Source of the DNA: Sphingobacterium corticibacter
Lineage (GTDB): Bacteria; Bacteroidota; Bacteroidia; Sphingobacteriales; Sphingobacteriaceae
NCBI RefSeq assembly: GCF_003076635.1
Contig: NZ_QDKG01000004.1
Span: forward strand, 124,001-188,000
Direction: 5' to 3'
DNA length: 64,000 nucleotides
Both the position numbers and the translations under genes were made by a program. Position 1 is the stretch's first letter; every line of letters begins with the position of its first letter. Positions 54,770-64,000 of the stretch are shown one piece after another. The notes beneath the pieces are model-generated. The model was not told the DNA's origin. It did no database searches and worked only from the letters and a program-made list of their open reading frames with translations.

Positions 54770-55716
54770 ATTGCCACAGCCTCGTGCCTCGGCTTCGCAA
54801 GGACGAATTTACCTCGTCGTCGCTAGGCACGCGCTAGGTCGGCGGTAAAATCCATTATTCATGAAATAACACTCCGTTAAAGCACCATCCTTCCAACTCA
54901 TAAAATGCCGCCTTAGCGGATTGGCAATAGCAGTGGGATGCACTAACGTTGTGCCAATACGCTCAGCGGCGAGTTTTGGATACTTTTGCGGTCAAAAGTA
55001 TCATGCCTGTCCGGCATTAGAGGACAAAGTAAGTATATAGTTAATAGAGTTCAGAAAGTTAATAGAGTTCATAAGAGGTTATATCCAATTGGAGTAATAC
55101 AAACTACTTCTGGATTGCCACAACCTCGTGCCTCGGCTTCGCAAGGACGAATTTACCTCGTCGTCGCTAGGCACGCGCTAAGTCGGCGATAAAATCCATT
55201 ATTCATGAAATAACACTCCGTTAAAGCACCATCCTTCCAACTCATAAAATGCCGCCTTAGCGGATTGGCAATAGCAGTGGGATGCACTAACGTTGTGCCA
55301 ATACGCTCAGCGGCGAGTTTTGGATACTTTTGCGGTCAAAAGTATCATGCCTGTCCGGCATTAGAGGACAAAGTAAGTATATAGTTAATAGAGTTCAGAA
55401 AGTTAATAGAGTTCATAAGAGGTTATATCCAATTGGAGTAATACAAACTACTTCTGGATTGCCACAACCTCGTGCCTCGGCTTCGCAAGGACGAATTTAC
55501 CTCGTCGTCGCTAGGCACGCGCTAAGTCGGCGATAAAATCCATTATTCATGAAATAACACTCCGTTAAAGCACCATCCTTCCAACTCATAAAATGCCGCC
55601 TTAGCGGATTGGCAATAGCAGTGGGATGCACTAACGTTGTGCCAATACGGTCAGCGGCGAGTTTTGGATACTTTTGCGGTCAAAAGTATCATGCCTGTCC
55701 GGCATTAGAGGACAAA
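54770..55716. repeat. Tandem array: three 259-bp copies with two 85-bp linkers (344-bp period)
   Basis: Copies at 54770-55028, 55114-55372 and 55458-55716, with identical linkers at 55029-55113 and 55373-55457. Copy 1 differs from copies 2 and 3 at a few sites (CACAGCC/CACAACC; TAGGTCGGCGG/TAAGTCGGCGA); copy 3 has one G/C change at its CAATACGGTCAG. Each copy holds a perfect 10-bp hairpin (GATACTTTTG/CAAAAGTATC, loop CGGT) and a CGTGCCT/AGGCACG stem. The linker has an internal direct repeat GTTAATAGAGTTCA. No plausible gene within. Confidence 0.9.
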
Positions 55717-55783
55717 TAAGCACACATTAATTAGAAATTATTTTTCATTAAAATTAATAAAACAGATCATCCACAGATCTGAA

Positions 55784-55812
55784 CAGGCCGCTATGCGTAA
55801 TTTAGCGTCCTG
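55784..55812. other. Hairpin upstream of the heme-receptor gene
   Basis: 10-bp arms with one mismatch (55784-55793 and 55803-55812). A smaller stem-loop (CAGATC/GATCTG) lies at 55763-55781. Either could be a terminator relic or a transcript-end structure; the rest of 55717-55930 shows nothing else. Confidence 0.4.
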
Positions 55813-55931
55813 TAGCGAATAATTCGATTCAATAGCAAGACACCTTCATATCATAAAAAGCACTAAATTCCATTATCAGCTGTCTTATCTGTACAACTGA
55901 TAAACAAAAAGCATTCGAATTTTGTCATTTA

Positions 55932-55963
55932 TTTGTAATTAATCTAAATAAAAACTAGATTTA
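55932..55963 (+). promoter_or_regulatory. Promoter and possible operator of the heme-uptake operon
   Basis: TTTG at 55932-55935 and TAGATTTA at 55956-55963 are 20 bp apart, a good -33/-7 pair (7 of 8 at -7), 20 nt before the ATG. An inverted repeat AATCTA...TAGATT at 55941-55961 overlaps it and could be an iron- or heme-responsive operator, which is inference. Confidence 0.5.
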
Positions 55964-55983
55964 CGGCACGAAAATAATTATCG

Positions 55984-58023
55984 ATGCGCAATATATTTTA
56001 TTTAACATCAATTATCATAACAACCACCTGTTATTCAGTTTCTGCACAGGATAGCATCCGGAATCAAATTGAAGAGGTGGTCGTCACCGGACAATTGGAA
56101 GCGACATCGCTAAAAAATTCAGTTTATAAAGTGCGGACTATTTCGCAGGATCAGATTGTCCGCCGTGGTACGGTCGATATTAAGACGCTACTAAATACCG
56201 AACTAGGAATCCGATTCAGCAATGATATGATGCTGGGCGAGTCCGATATCGAATTGATGGGAATGAGTGGTCAAAACGTAAAAATCTTACTTGATGGCGT
56301 ACCGCTATTTGATCGGGGTGCCGAGCGCCAAAGCCTCACGCAAATCGATGTGAATATGATCGAGAAGATCGAAATTATTGAAGGTCCTGTTTCGGTGACC
56401 TACGGCACAAGTGCCTTGGCCGGCGTGATCAACATCATCACCAAAAATAATCTGGGTGGTCATCGCTGGCGAATTACTGCGCGATTACTCGAAGAAACGG
56501 TTGGTGAGGAATATAATCCATTGAATGGCGAAGGCGTGCACAATGCTTATGTCGGTATCTCGCATAATCTTAACAAATGGAATTTTGATGTGAATGCCAG
56601 CCGTAACACTTTTGGCGGATGGCAGGGATCAGCAACTCTACCGCAGCTGCAATGGCAACCCAAAGATCAGTGGCTAGCATCTGGCAAAGTTGGATACAAA
56701 GGTGCCAAACATCAGACTTGGTATCGATTCGATTACACGAATGAAGACATTTATACACCAGGAGGTTTCAACCTGAACAATACCGTGGTCAACACCAACT
56801 TCATCTCCAATCGCTACAACAATATGATCCAGAGTAACTGGAAATTTTCGGACCGGCTTACCGCTAATGGGTCATTCTCCTTGCAAAACTATGATCGTAG
56901 TACAGTCACGAAGCGTACCAATCTACAGACAAACGAAACAGAAACATTGACCGGAGCTGGACAAGCTGATGTAGCCAAATTCAGTACCGTTTTCTTCCGC
57001 GGAACAATGCAATATAGATTCTCCCCAAAAATTCATACGCAACTGGGTTTAGAATACGACGCTGAATCTGGTCGTGGCGATCGTCTATTGGAAAACGCGA
57101 CCGTAGCGCAGTATGCAGCTTTCCTGTCGGCCGAAATACGACCGACCCCACAATTAAACATTCGTCCGGGAGTTCGTTTTATTGGGAATAATGTATTTGA
57201 AACATTGCCTGTAATTCCTTCCATCAACCTTAAATACGCGCTGGATGAGCAATTCGATATCCGAGCTGCTTATGCGATGGGATATCGATCTCCCGCCCTA
57301 CGTGAATTATTCTTCAGCTTTTTTGATGCCAACCACTCGATCATTGGCAATGAAAACCTAAGACCAGAAAATTCCAATAGCTTTAATTCCTACTTATCGT
57401 ACCACCGTAGTTTTAGCGAAGTCACCAACCTCAACTCCTCATTGGGAGGTTTCTACAATACGTTTAGAAATATGATCGCTCTTGGCTCTCCAGTCGATGA
57501 TCCAACACTCTTCACGTATGTCAACATCGAAAATTTCAAAACTACCGGTCTGGTGTGGGAAGGCACTCTAGTACATAAAGGTCTGCAGGCAGGGCTGGGT
57601 TTCTCCTACATTGGTCGATACAATCTATCTCGAGAATCCGACTCTTCGCTTTCCGAGTTTTTATGGAGTCCAGAGGTAAATAGTAATCTCTCGTATCATT
57701 ATGCGCCTTGGGGCTTGAATGCTAGCCTATTTTTTAAATTTTATGGCCGTAGGCCAAGATTTGAAACGACGCGGGAAGTGAATAGTGAACCGATAACACG
57801 ACAAGTATTTGTGAATAGTTTCACGATGAGCGACTTTACGGTAAACAAAAGAATAACTAATCAATTCAACGTCACGGGCGGTATTCGTAATCTTTTCGGC
57901 GTTCAAGACGTACGCAATTCGGGCACCGTTGGTGAAGGTGTACATGATGGCGTCAGCCCTACTGTGCCCATGGCCTATGGTCGTTCTTACTTTTTGGCTT
58001 TACAATTTAATATGACAAAATAA
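55984..58023 (+). CDS. TonB-dependent receptor, probable heme/hemophore receptor
   Basis: Outer-membrane 22-strand beta-barrel importer (679 residues) energised by TonB. Signal peptide ends TTCYSVSAQDS; a TonB-box-like EEVVVTG follows, then the plug domain (LLNTELGIRFSND, VKILLDGVPLFDRG, IEIIEGPVSVTYGTSALAGVINI). The barrel ends with an aromatic strand YFLALQFNMTK. Heme specificity is inferred from the downstream HmuY, HmuT, HmuU, HmuV and HmuS homologues, not from its own residues. Confidence 0.92.
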   Translation: MRNIFYLTSIIITTTCYSVSAQDSIRNQIEEVVVTGQLEATSLKNSVYKVRTISQDQIVRRGTVDIKTLLNTELGIRFSNDMMLGESDIELMGMSGQNVKILLDGVPLFDRGAERQSLTQIDVNMIEKIEIIEGPVSVTYGTSALAGVINIITKNNLGGHRWRITARLLEETVGEEYNPLNGEGVHNAYVGISHNLNKWNFDVNASRNTFGGWQGSATLPQLQWQPKDQWLASGKVGYKGAKHQTWYRFDYTNEDIYTPGGFNLNNTVVNTNFISNRYNNMIQSNWKFSDRLTANGSFSLQNYDRSTVTKRTNLQTNETETLTGAGQADVAKFSTVFFRGTMQYRFSPKIHTQLGLEYDAESGRGDRLLENATVAQYAAFLSAEIRPTPQLNIRPGVRFIGNNVFETLPVIPSINLKYALDEQFDIRAAYAMGYRSPALRELFFSFFDANHSIIGNENLRPENSNSFNSYLSYHRSFSEVTNLNSSLGGFYNTFRNMIALGSPVDDPTLFTYVNIENFKTTGLVWEGTLVHKGLQAGLGFSYIGRYNLSRESDSSLSEFLWSPEVNSNLSYHYAPWGLNASLFFKFYGRRPRFETTREVNSEPITRQVFVNSFTMSDFTVNKRITNQFNVTGGIRNLFGVQDVRNSGTVGEGVHDGVSPTVPMAYGRSYFLALQFNMTK

Positions 58024-58035
58024 ACAGCACTAATC

Positions 58036-59106
58036 ATGAAAACTACACTATTCAAAACCAGCCTTTTGTGTGGGCTGATATTTGCCTCTGCATCTTGCAA
58101 GCGCGATGAAACCATTACTCCCGAAATTCCACCTTCCGACGGGACAGAGATGACCTTACAAGGTGGCGAAGGCGCAAGCAACGCAGTCAATGCGGTTTAT
58201 GTAGACTTAAGCGCGGAGAAGCAAACATCTATCGCTCGCAACTCCTGGCATTTGGGCTTTTATACGGGTTCCGAATTTCGTGTCATCGTCAATAATCAAA
58301 CTGACGCCACAGCCTTGGCTACCGAATTTACGGACATCAATGCTGTAAACCCTTCAAACGTAGATTTCAGTGCTATGGTTTTTAATCAAACAGCGCCATC
58401 ACCCGCACTATTTGACCTACTAGACGACAGCCTTGGCCGTATAAACCAAACCGCTATTGCCGAAATTAGCGCGACGGCTTCTGAAAACCGTGTGTATATC
58501 GTTAATCCTGTACTTGCAACAACCGTCGCTGCTGAAAACCTATGGAAAATCCGTGTACTACGCAACGGAAGCAATGGCTATACGCTGCAATATGCGCGAT
58601 TGGCAGATACCAATTTCCAGACAGCTAATATCACGAAAGACGCGACCTATAATTTTCAATTTTTCTCCTTTACTGGTGGAGCAGTACAAGTGGAGCCTCA
58701 AAAAGCTGACTGGGATTTTGTATGGAGCAAATCCATGTATATCCACTTTTTTCAGGGTAGATATGTTCCTTACTCTTTTTCTGATATCATTTTAATTAAT
58801 CATCTGGCAAGTGTACAAGCCGCGGAAGTCATCTTTGAGAACGGTGATTTTAATGTTACTTATGCCGATTTCAGTGAAACACATTTGAATCAAATTACAT
58901 TAACCAACAATCGAAATACTATTGGATCGACTTGGAGAGGTATTTTAAGCGCACCTTTTGGCGCACTGCAAGATCGTTATTACATCCTTAAAGACAACGA
59001 CAACAATATTTTTAAAATCAGGTTTCTATCGATGGGAGCTGGTACTACTGACGGTGGCAATCGCGGATACCCACAATTAGAATATAAATTACTAAAAGAA
59101 GGATAA
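58036..59106 (+). CDS. HmuY-family heme-binding lipoprotein
   Basis: Surface or periplasmic lipoprotein of the HmuY family, which captures heme and hands it to the TonB receptor. The 356 residues start with a lipoprotein signal ending FASASCKRD and contain family-like segments NSWHLGFYTGSEFRVIVNN and DWDFVWSKSMYI. HmuY of Porphyromonas is about 216 residues, so this is longer. Starts 12 bp after the receptor gene. Confidence 0.83.
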   Translation: MKTTLFKTSLLCGLIFASASCKRDETITPEIPPSDGTEMTLQGGEGASNAVNAVYVDLSAEKQTSIARNSWHLGFYTGSEFRVIVNNQTDATALATEFTDINAVNPSNVDFSAMVFNQTAPSPALFDLLDDSLGRINQTAIAEISATASENRVYIVNPVLATTVAAENLWKIRVLRNGSNGYTLQYARLADTNFQTANITKDATYNFQFFSFTGGAVQVEPQKADWDFVWSKSMYIHFFQGRYVPYSFSDIILINHLASVQAAEVIFENGDFNVTYADFSETHLNQITLTNNRNTIGSTWRGILSAPFGALQDRYYILKDNDNNIFKIRFLSMGAGTTDGGNRGYPQLEYKLLKEG

Positions 59107-59140
59107 ATGAAATAAATACAAAATCTTAAAATTAACAATT

Positions 59141-60850
59141 ATGAAAATTAACCAAATTTTAGCGATCAAAATATCTTTTTATGTGATATTTTTTGCGTCA
59201 TGTTCAAAATCACACATAATGAATGACAACCAAATAATTGAGGATGCGACACTAATAGAACGTCAATTAATTTATACAGAATTCGCAAAAGCATTTTCTA
59301 AAGCACTTGAAAACAAAGAGATTAGAGATCTCATAAAAGATGAATCGATTAAGATGTTTAATAGGGATCACGATGTTTTGTTCCAATTAGTCAAAGATCA
59401 AACCCTATCAAACGGCAGCAAAGTTATCGACTTTGTATCACAATATTCCGAACTAGAAGATCAAAGATTCAAGGAATTAATAGATGAGGAAGTCTTATTA
59501 ACAATCTTTGTACCTTCCATCACTTCATTTAGTCCAGATAAATGGAATACTGTTAATCAAATTCCGGTAGTGGCAGTTAGAAATGAGCGAGACATGATTA
59601 ATAACCGTGCGTTATATGCTTATGATAATAAACAAAATAAGATAGAACTGTCTTATTTCGAACAGCCAGACATCCCTATTGTAGTGATTAAAACAAATGA
59701 AAGAATAGGTGTTGCAAATGAAAGCGCAAGTAATGAAAAAAAGTCTCAATTAGAAAGAATTCAAACTAACTCAAACACACTAAAAAGCACTAAAAAAGGC
59801 AATTTAGTTTACTTATCAGAAGGGTTTGCCCCTCAAGACAACTTTATTTCTTCGGATCAAGATATAATTGATAATGGCACAACAAAAAACACAATAAATC
59901 GCGCAGTGTACAATTATACTCCGCAGTCTGGATACAGACTCGTACCTATTAACACTGGATACTCTTTTAACCGACAACTGAAACTCACACATGGATTTAT
60001 TAATTATGATGTCAATTATCACAGAGATCTCATATACTATAATTTAAAAAACAACTTAGATTCAGGTTTTTTTGACTCAAACTATTCAGAATATATTACT
60101 GGATTCTACCTTAACAATGCAAACAGCTTTGCGTCCATTGACGCATTAAACAAAGATTGGACAGATGGTTTTTATGATATCTACGTAACAATACTATTCG
60201 TAGACGGAACTTCTGTTGGTTCGATAAGAAAAGGTTTTAGTGTATCAAAATCGGATTTAATAAAAGATGGCAATTTATTGTACTACAATATAAACCCAAT
60301 AGAAATTACCTCATGGGATGTACAAAGATATGGCTCAATCTGGAAAATCTTGCTTGAAGAATATAACCCAGGAGCTGAAAAAACTGTCAACCAACAAGTT
60401 TCTTCAAAATTCACTACCAATTTTAAAGCCGATGTCGGATTCAACATCGGTATATTTAAGATTGGTGGAGGTGGAGGTGGATCAAGCGAAAGAACTGTTA
60501 CTGAGACTTATCAATACAAAACCACGATTACATCTTTTGATCTAGGAGAGTCAATTTTGAATTTTTACAATCCCGTTCTAACAACTTCTCCCTTACAAAG
60601 ACAAAGATTGAAGGATAAATTCGGCGAAAAAAATGGCGGGATACGTTATTTAGTTTTCGATGCTGCAGCTAACGCCGGTAATATTGATTTTGAATATTAT
60701 GACAGTATAACTTACATATACGGTCAAAATACTGGTTTCAGTAACGTCATAATACAACCAATATGGCGATATAACATGGAGCAATGGTCATTTAAACAGT
60801 TAGAAGAAGTAGATTATATCGAGACATTATTTGGATTGAAGAATTATTAA
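59141..60850 (+). CDS. AT-rich lipoprotein of unknown function inside the heme operon
   Basis: A 569-residue predicted lipoprotein (lipobox VIFFASCSKS) that I cannot place in a family. The N-terminal 200 residues are charged and helical; the middle has beta-like stretches; residues about 420-450 form an alternating hydrophobic segment with a glycine run (FKIGGGGGGSSERTVTETY), reminiscent of a beta-hairpin. Base composition is far poorer in G+C (two 60-base lines I counted gave about 30% and 37%) than its neighbours, suggesting acquisition by transfer. It lies 34 bp after HmuY and 43 bp before HmuT, in the same orientation. Confidence 0.72.
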   Translation: MKINQILAIKISFYVIFFASCSKSHIMNDNQIIEDATLIERQLIYTEFAKAFSKALENKEIRDLIKDESIKMFNRDHDVLFQLVKDQTLSNGSKVIDFVSQYSELEDQRFKELIDEEVLLTIFVPSITSFSPDKWNTVNQIPVVAVRNERDMINNRALYAYDNKQNKIELSYFEQPDIPIVVIKTNERIGVANESASNEKKSQLERIQTNSNTLKSTKKGNLVYLSEGFAPQDNFISSDQDIIDNGTTKNTINRAVYNYTPQSGYRLVPINTGYSFNRQLKLTHGFINYDVNYHRDLIYYNLKNNLDSGFFDSNYSEYITGFYLNNANSFASIDALNKDWTDGFYDIYVTILFVDGTSVGSIRKGFSVSKSDLIKDGNLLYYNINPIEITSWDVQRYGSIWKILLEEYNPGAEKTVNQQVSSKFTTNFKADVGFNIGIFKIGGGGGGSSERTVTETYQYKTTITSFDLGESILNFYNPVLTTSPLQRQRLKDKFGEKNGGIRYLVFDAAANAGNIDFEYYDSITYIYGQNTGFSNVIIQPIWRYNMEQWSFKQLEEVDYIETLFGLKNY

Positions 60851-60893
60851 CTGACATTACAAAACTAATAAAAATAAATATTAAAAATCAGTC

Positions 60894-61781
60894 ATGATAC
60901 TTAAGAGAAATATTAAAAAAATAGTATTCCCAGCTGCGGTAGCCGCAGCTTTATTAGGCAGTTGCAACCAATCGGGCGACAAACAGGCTCATCAAGAAGA
61001 AGGCAATATAGACAGCTTGAAAATCGTATCCATCAATGGCGCGACCTCGGAAGTCTTAGCTCAATTCGGTTTATTGAACAACATTATAGGCACCGACGTG
61101 ACCTCTACTTACCCGGAGGAATTAAACAAATTACCCAAAGTAGGCCACAACAAGAACATTTCGGCAGAAGGTATTCTAGCTCTAAATCCAAATATCATTA
61201 TCGGCACTGAAAATGATCTAAAACCCGAGACGCTCCAACAGCTTAAGCAAGCAGGATTACGCGTGTTACTATTGCCTCATGCGCACAGCACAGATGGTAG
61301 CATCCAATTGATCAAATCATTGGCAGATTCCCTAAAAATCAGCAGCAAAGGTGATTCCTTGACGAAGGTCTTGAAAAAGGATCTGAAACACGTGGCCGAA
61401 CACCAGAAAGAAGCCACCGATAAACCCAATGTATTATTTATCTATGCACGTGGCGCTGGCACCATGATGGTAGGCGGCAAAGGCACAGAAGTAGATGAGA
61501 TGATCGCATTGGCAGGAGGTACCAACGTGGCGCAAGATATTCAAGAATACAAACCCCTGACAGCAGAAGCTCTGGTGGCGTATAATCCTGATGTCATTCT
61601 GCTTTTTGACTCTGGATTGTCTAGTTTGGGCGGCGTAGATGGTATTCTAAACATTCAAGGCGTGAAAGAAACTAAGGCCGGAAAAAACAAAAAAATTGTA
61701 GAGATGGATGGCGCTTTACTCACTGGCTTCGGGCCGCGCGTAGCCCAAGCTATTGATGAGTTGCACCACAAAATTCATTAA
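60894..61781 (+). CDS. hmuT: Heme ABC transporter substrate-binding lipoprotein
   Basis: Periplasmic binding component that delivers heme to HmuUV. The 295 residues begin with a lipoprotein signal ending LLGSCNQS and contain a periplasmic-binding-protein fold: IVSINGATSEVLAQFG, VGHNKNISAEGILALNPNIIIGTEND and YNPDVILLFDSGL. Overlaps hmuU by one base. Confidence 0.92.
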   Translation: MILKRNIKKIVFPAAVAAALLGSCNQSGDKQAHQEEGNIDSLKIVSINGATSEVLAQFGLLNNIIGTDVTSTYPEELNKLPKVGHNKNISAEGILALNPNIIIGTENDLKPETLQQLKQAGLRVLLLPHAHSTDGSIQLIKSLADSLKISSKGDSLTKVLKKDLKHVAEHQKEATDKPNVLFIYARGAGTMMVGGKGTEVDEMIALAGGTNVAQDIQEYKPLTAEALVAYNPDVILLFDSGLSSLGGVDGILNIQGVKETKAGKNKKIVEMDGALLTGFGPRVAQAIDELHHKIH

Positions 61782-62833
61782 TGCAGTACCCAAAAAGAAA
61801 GATCAATTTTCTGATTTTAATCATCTTATTAATCGCCTCGTGCATCGCTTCGCTTTGCATCGGGGCGCTTAATATTCCGATGCGTTCCTTATTTTCTATT
61901 ATTGGCGATGCACTCGGCATAACGGATTCTGCCGATTACGCGATGCAGCAAAAAGCCGTCTTGCTTAATATTCGTCTTCCTAGAATGGTATTAGGCGTTT
62001 TAGTTGGGGCGACATTGAGTATTTCAGGAGCTGCTATCCAAGGTTTGTTTCGCAATCCATTGGCCGAACCCGGTATTATTGGAATCTCTTCCGGCGCGAC
62101 ATTTTTTGCCGTATTGGTGATTGTATTAGAAGCCAAACTGTTTCATGTAATCACAGGACTACTTGGTTACTATACGTTAGCTTTTGTCGCATTTCTTGGC
62201 GCAGTTATTACCACGTTGATTATTTACCGCTTTTCGGTGCGCCAAGGTCGTACGGATGTCACATCCTTACTGCTCATTGGTATTGCGATCAATGCCTTGG
62301 TGATGTCCTTTACCGGACTATTGACTTATATCGCTAGCGACGACCAACTGCGTAGCATCACCTTTTGGAGTTTAGGCAGTTTGGGAGCTGCAAGTTGGCA
62401 AACAGTCAGCACCTTGATCCCATTTAGCTTGATCTCCATTCTGGGCTTATGTTATTTCGCCAAACCACTCAATGCGATAGCATTAGGCGAAGCGCAGGCA
62501 GAGCACCTCGGTATCCCCGTACAGCAAACCAAGAAATACATTATCGTGCTAGCAGCAGTAGGCGTTGGTGCATCAGTTGCTCTGACGGGTATAATTGGTT
62601 TTATCGGACTGGTAATTCCACACATTCTACGGATTAGTATTTCTGGTGATCATAAGTTTCTATTGCCGGCCTCAGCCCTCTTTGGTGCCACTATTCTCGT
62701 TGCTTCGGATCTGATCGCGCGTACCATTGCCGCACCATCCGAATTACCCATCGGTATACTCACGGCCTTATTTGGTGTGCCCGTTTTTTTATTCATTATC
62801 TTACAAGATCGAAAAAAGAGGAGTCGGCTATGA
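61781..62833 (+). CDS. hmuU: Heme ABC transporter permease (FecCD family)
   Basis: Inner-membrane permease for heme (350 residues, about nine or ten helices). FecCD marks: RLPRMVLGVLVGATLSISGAAIQGLFRNPLAEPGIIGISSG and the late GFIGLVIPHILRI. Overlaps hmuT by 1 bp and hmuV by 4 bp. Confidence 0.94.
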   Translation: MQYPKRKINFLILIILLIASCIASLCIGALNIPMRSLFSIIGDALGITDSADYAMQQKAVLLNIRLPRMVLGVLVGATLSISGAAIQGLFRNPLAEPGIIGISSGATFFAVLVIVLEAKLFHVITGLLGYYTLAFVAFLGAVITTLIIYRFSVRQGRTDVTSLLLIGIAINALVMSFTGLLTYIASDDQLRSITFWSLGSLGAASWQTVSTLIPFSLISILGLCYFAKPLNAIALGEAQAEHLGIPVQQTKKYIIVLAAVGVGASVALTGIIGFIGLVIPHILRISISGDHKFLLPASALFGATILVASDLIARTIAAPSELPIGILTALFGVPVFLFIILQDRKKRSRL

Positions 62834-63603
62834 TTGAGGTAAAGAATCTATCGTATCAGATTGGTAATAAACCAATTCTTCGGCATATTGATATGCAAGC
62901 ACGACCGGGCGAATTGCTGGCGATGATCGGACCGAATGGAGCTGGAAAAAGTACTTTGATGAAGTTGCTCTGCGGCGAAGTGAAAAGTCCTCAAGATTCC
63001 ATTTCTCTACATGGAAAAACGCTCTCCGGATATAAGTCAAAAGAACTCGCTTTGATGCGCGCTGTGCTGACGCAAGCCAACGAAGTCAGTGTCGACTTCA
63101 GCGTGCAGGAGCTCGTGACAATGGGGAGATATCCTCATTTTGAAGTAAATCCAAGTATGACTGATCTCGAAATCATCGAGGCGGTGCTGGAAGAAATGGG
63201 TATTCAACATTTTAAAGACCGTAGTTATCATTCGCTCTCTGGCGGTGAAAAACAACGCGTACAATTGGCGCGTGTACTAGCACAGATTTACGAAAGACCG
63301 GATGCCATCTTGTTTTTGGATGAGCCAATCAATGGCTTGGATATCCAGTATCAACAGATCATCTTAGAGAAGGCTAAAAAAATGGCCGCAAAAGGCTGGA
63401 CGGTATTATGCGTTTTACACGACATCAATTTTGCTTCCAAGTATGCGGACAAGATCTTAATTTTGAAAGCTGGCGAGGTAGCCAATTTTGGTACTCCTAC
63501 AGAAATTATTACCGCGGAAAATATGCTTAAAACCTATAACATTCGTACAAAAGTATGGCAAGATCCAGAGATCGGCTATCCTTTTATTGTCCCTACATCT
63601 TAA
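62830..63603 (+). CDS. hmuV: Heme ABC transporter ATP-binding protein
   Basis: ATPase that drives heme import with HmuU. The 257 residues have Walker A GPNGAGKST, signature LSGGEKQRVQLARV, Walker B AILFLDEPINGLD and the H-loop VLHDINFA. The ATG at 62830 overlaps the hmuU stop. Confidence 0.95.
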   Translation: MIEVKNLSYQIGNKPILRHIDMQARPGELLAMIGPNGAGKSTLMKLLCGEVKSPQDSISLHGKTLSGYKSKELALMRAVLTQANEVSVDFSVQELVTMGRYPHFEVNPSMTDLEIIEAVLEEMGIQHFKDRSYHSLSGGEKQRVQLARVLAQIYERPDAILFLDEPINGLDIQYQQIILEKAKKMAAKGWTVLCVLHDINFASKYADKILILKAGEVANFGTPTEIITAENMLKTYNIRTKVWQDPEIGYPFIVPTS

Positions 63604-63618
63604 AAAACACATTTCACT

Positions 63619-64000
63619 ATGACAACAGATTTAAAAGAAAAATACGACAACTATAAAATAGCTAACCCAAAAACACGCATTCGTGATGCCGCTACGGCAT
63701 TAGGTGTTTCGGAAGCAGAATTGGTGGCAACCAATCCGCAGAATTTGCTGCTCAATCCTGCTATGCAAGAGATTTTAGAGGAAATTCCTTCTCTTGGTCG
63801 TGTCATGGCGCTCACTAGAAATGAGCATGCAGTACACGAACGAAAGGGCATTTATAATAAACCTTCTTTCAACGGACATATGGGTTTGGTAGTCGGAGCG
63901 GATATTGATTTACGTCTTTTCATGTCCAAATGGGCAAATGTTTTTGCAGTTTCTGAGAATGATCGCCAAAGCATTCAGTTTTTTGATACTTTGGGGAATG
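63619..64000 (+). CDS. hmuS: Hemin-degrading factor HmuS/HemS, 5' part only
   Basis: Cytoplasmic heme-handling protein (heme chaperone or degrader). The 127 visible codons from ATG 63619 match the N-terminal half-domain: NPKTRIRDAATALGVSEAEL, LLNPAMQEILEEIPSLGRVMALTRNEHAVHERKG and GADIDLRLFMSKWANVFAV. It runs off the window; a full protein is about 340-360 residues. Confidence 0.93.
   Translation, partial: MTTDLKEKYDNYKIANPKTRIRDAATALGVSEAELVATNPQNLLLNPAMQEILEEIPSLGRVMALTRNEHAVHERKGIYNKPSFNGHMGLVVGADIDLRLFMSKWANVFAVSENDRQSIQFFDTLGN

Noticed and set aside
54986..55536. Two identical 68-codon open frames, 344 bp apart
   Set aside because: They lie entirely in the tandem repeat, have no ribosome-binding site and no recognisable protein features; they are identical only because the repeat is.
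55833..55846. CAAGACACCT with a 5' G upstream of the heme receptor matches part of the dCas12f leader (39759-39768), a possible guide target
   Set aside because: Ten bases are expected to match dozens of times in 128 kb of both strands; the extension (12 of 14) is not enough. Kept only as something a genome-wide search would settle.

Overview
The window is from a member of the Bacteroidota, most likely family Sphingobacteriaceae (Sphingobacterium/Pedobacter-like). This rests on the gene set (GldC, S46 dipeptidyl peptidase, Hc1-like histone, long IspG, HmuY heme uptake, MlaEF, HopJ), on the TAnnTTTG-type -7 promoter elements, and on weak Shine-Dalgarno sequences. No rRNA, tRNA, CRISPR array or insertion sequence was recognised.

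Layout. 1-9.1 kb: glyA (cut by the window edge), an IscA/HesB protein, ileS, a TraR/DksA protein, lspA, an M28 peptidase, an RmlD-like reductase and a hotdog thioesterase. 9.1-11.5 kb (minus): EVE protein, GldC, a small membrane protein and a DEAD-box helicase. 11.6-17.8 kb: S46 peptidase, histone-like protein, a starch-synthase-like protein, panC, panD and two small lipoproteins. 17.9-25.6 kb: nuoHIJKLMN, the membrane arm of complex I, without nuoA-G next to it. 25.7-36.7 kb: housekeeping genes (FMN 2-hydroxyacid dehydrogenase, queD, uvrB, upp, YkuK, pnuC plus NadR-like kinase, parE, dipeptide epimerase, Tat-exported glycosylasparaginase, msrA). 36.7-42 kb: an rRNA-type methyltransferase, the sigma/dead-Cas12f pair, an XRE regulator and mlaFE. 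42-46.7 kb: LiaF-like protein, ispG, HopJ, AI-2E transporter. 46.7-53.2 kb (minus): three M14 carboxypeptidase-family genes and dihydroorotase. 53.3-55.7 kb: a helical secreted protein and a tandem 344-bp repeat array. 56-64 kb: a heme-uptake operon (TonB receptor, HmuY, an AT-rich lipoprotein, HmuT, HmuU, HmuV, HmuS).

The most interesting locus is 37645-40021. A two-gene minus-strand operon, with one base between stop and start, encodes an ECF-like sigma factor that seems to carry two region-4-like modules, followed by a 364-residue Cas12f/TnpB-fold protein. That protein has lost the RuvC-I Asp and RuvC-II Glu and ends before the zinc ribbon and RuvC-III. This is the signature of a nuclease-dead, RNA-guided DNA-binding protein paired with a sigma factor, so RNA-guided transcription activation is the leading hypothesis. 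A 465-bp non-coding leader is the obvious place for a guide RNA. It shares a 15-base exact match (19 of 21 extended) with the short intergenic region upstream of the M14 peptidase pair; that could be a target or a coincidence.

Other notable points: one M14 paralogue has lost all three zinc ligands, an AT-rich lipoprotein gene sits inside the heme operon, and several genes have promoters so close to the start codon that their mRNAs are probably leaderless.
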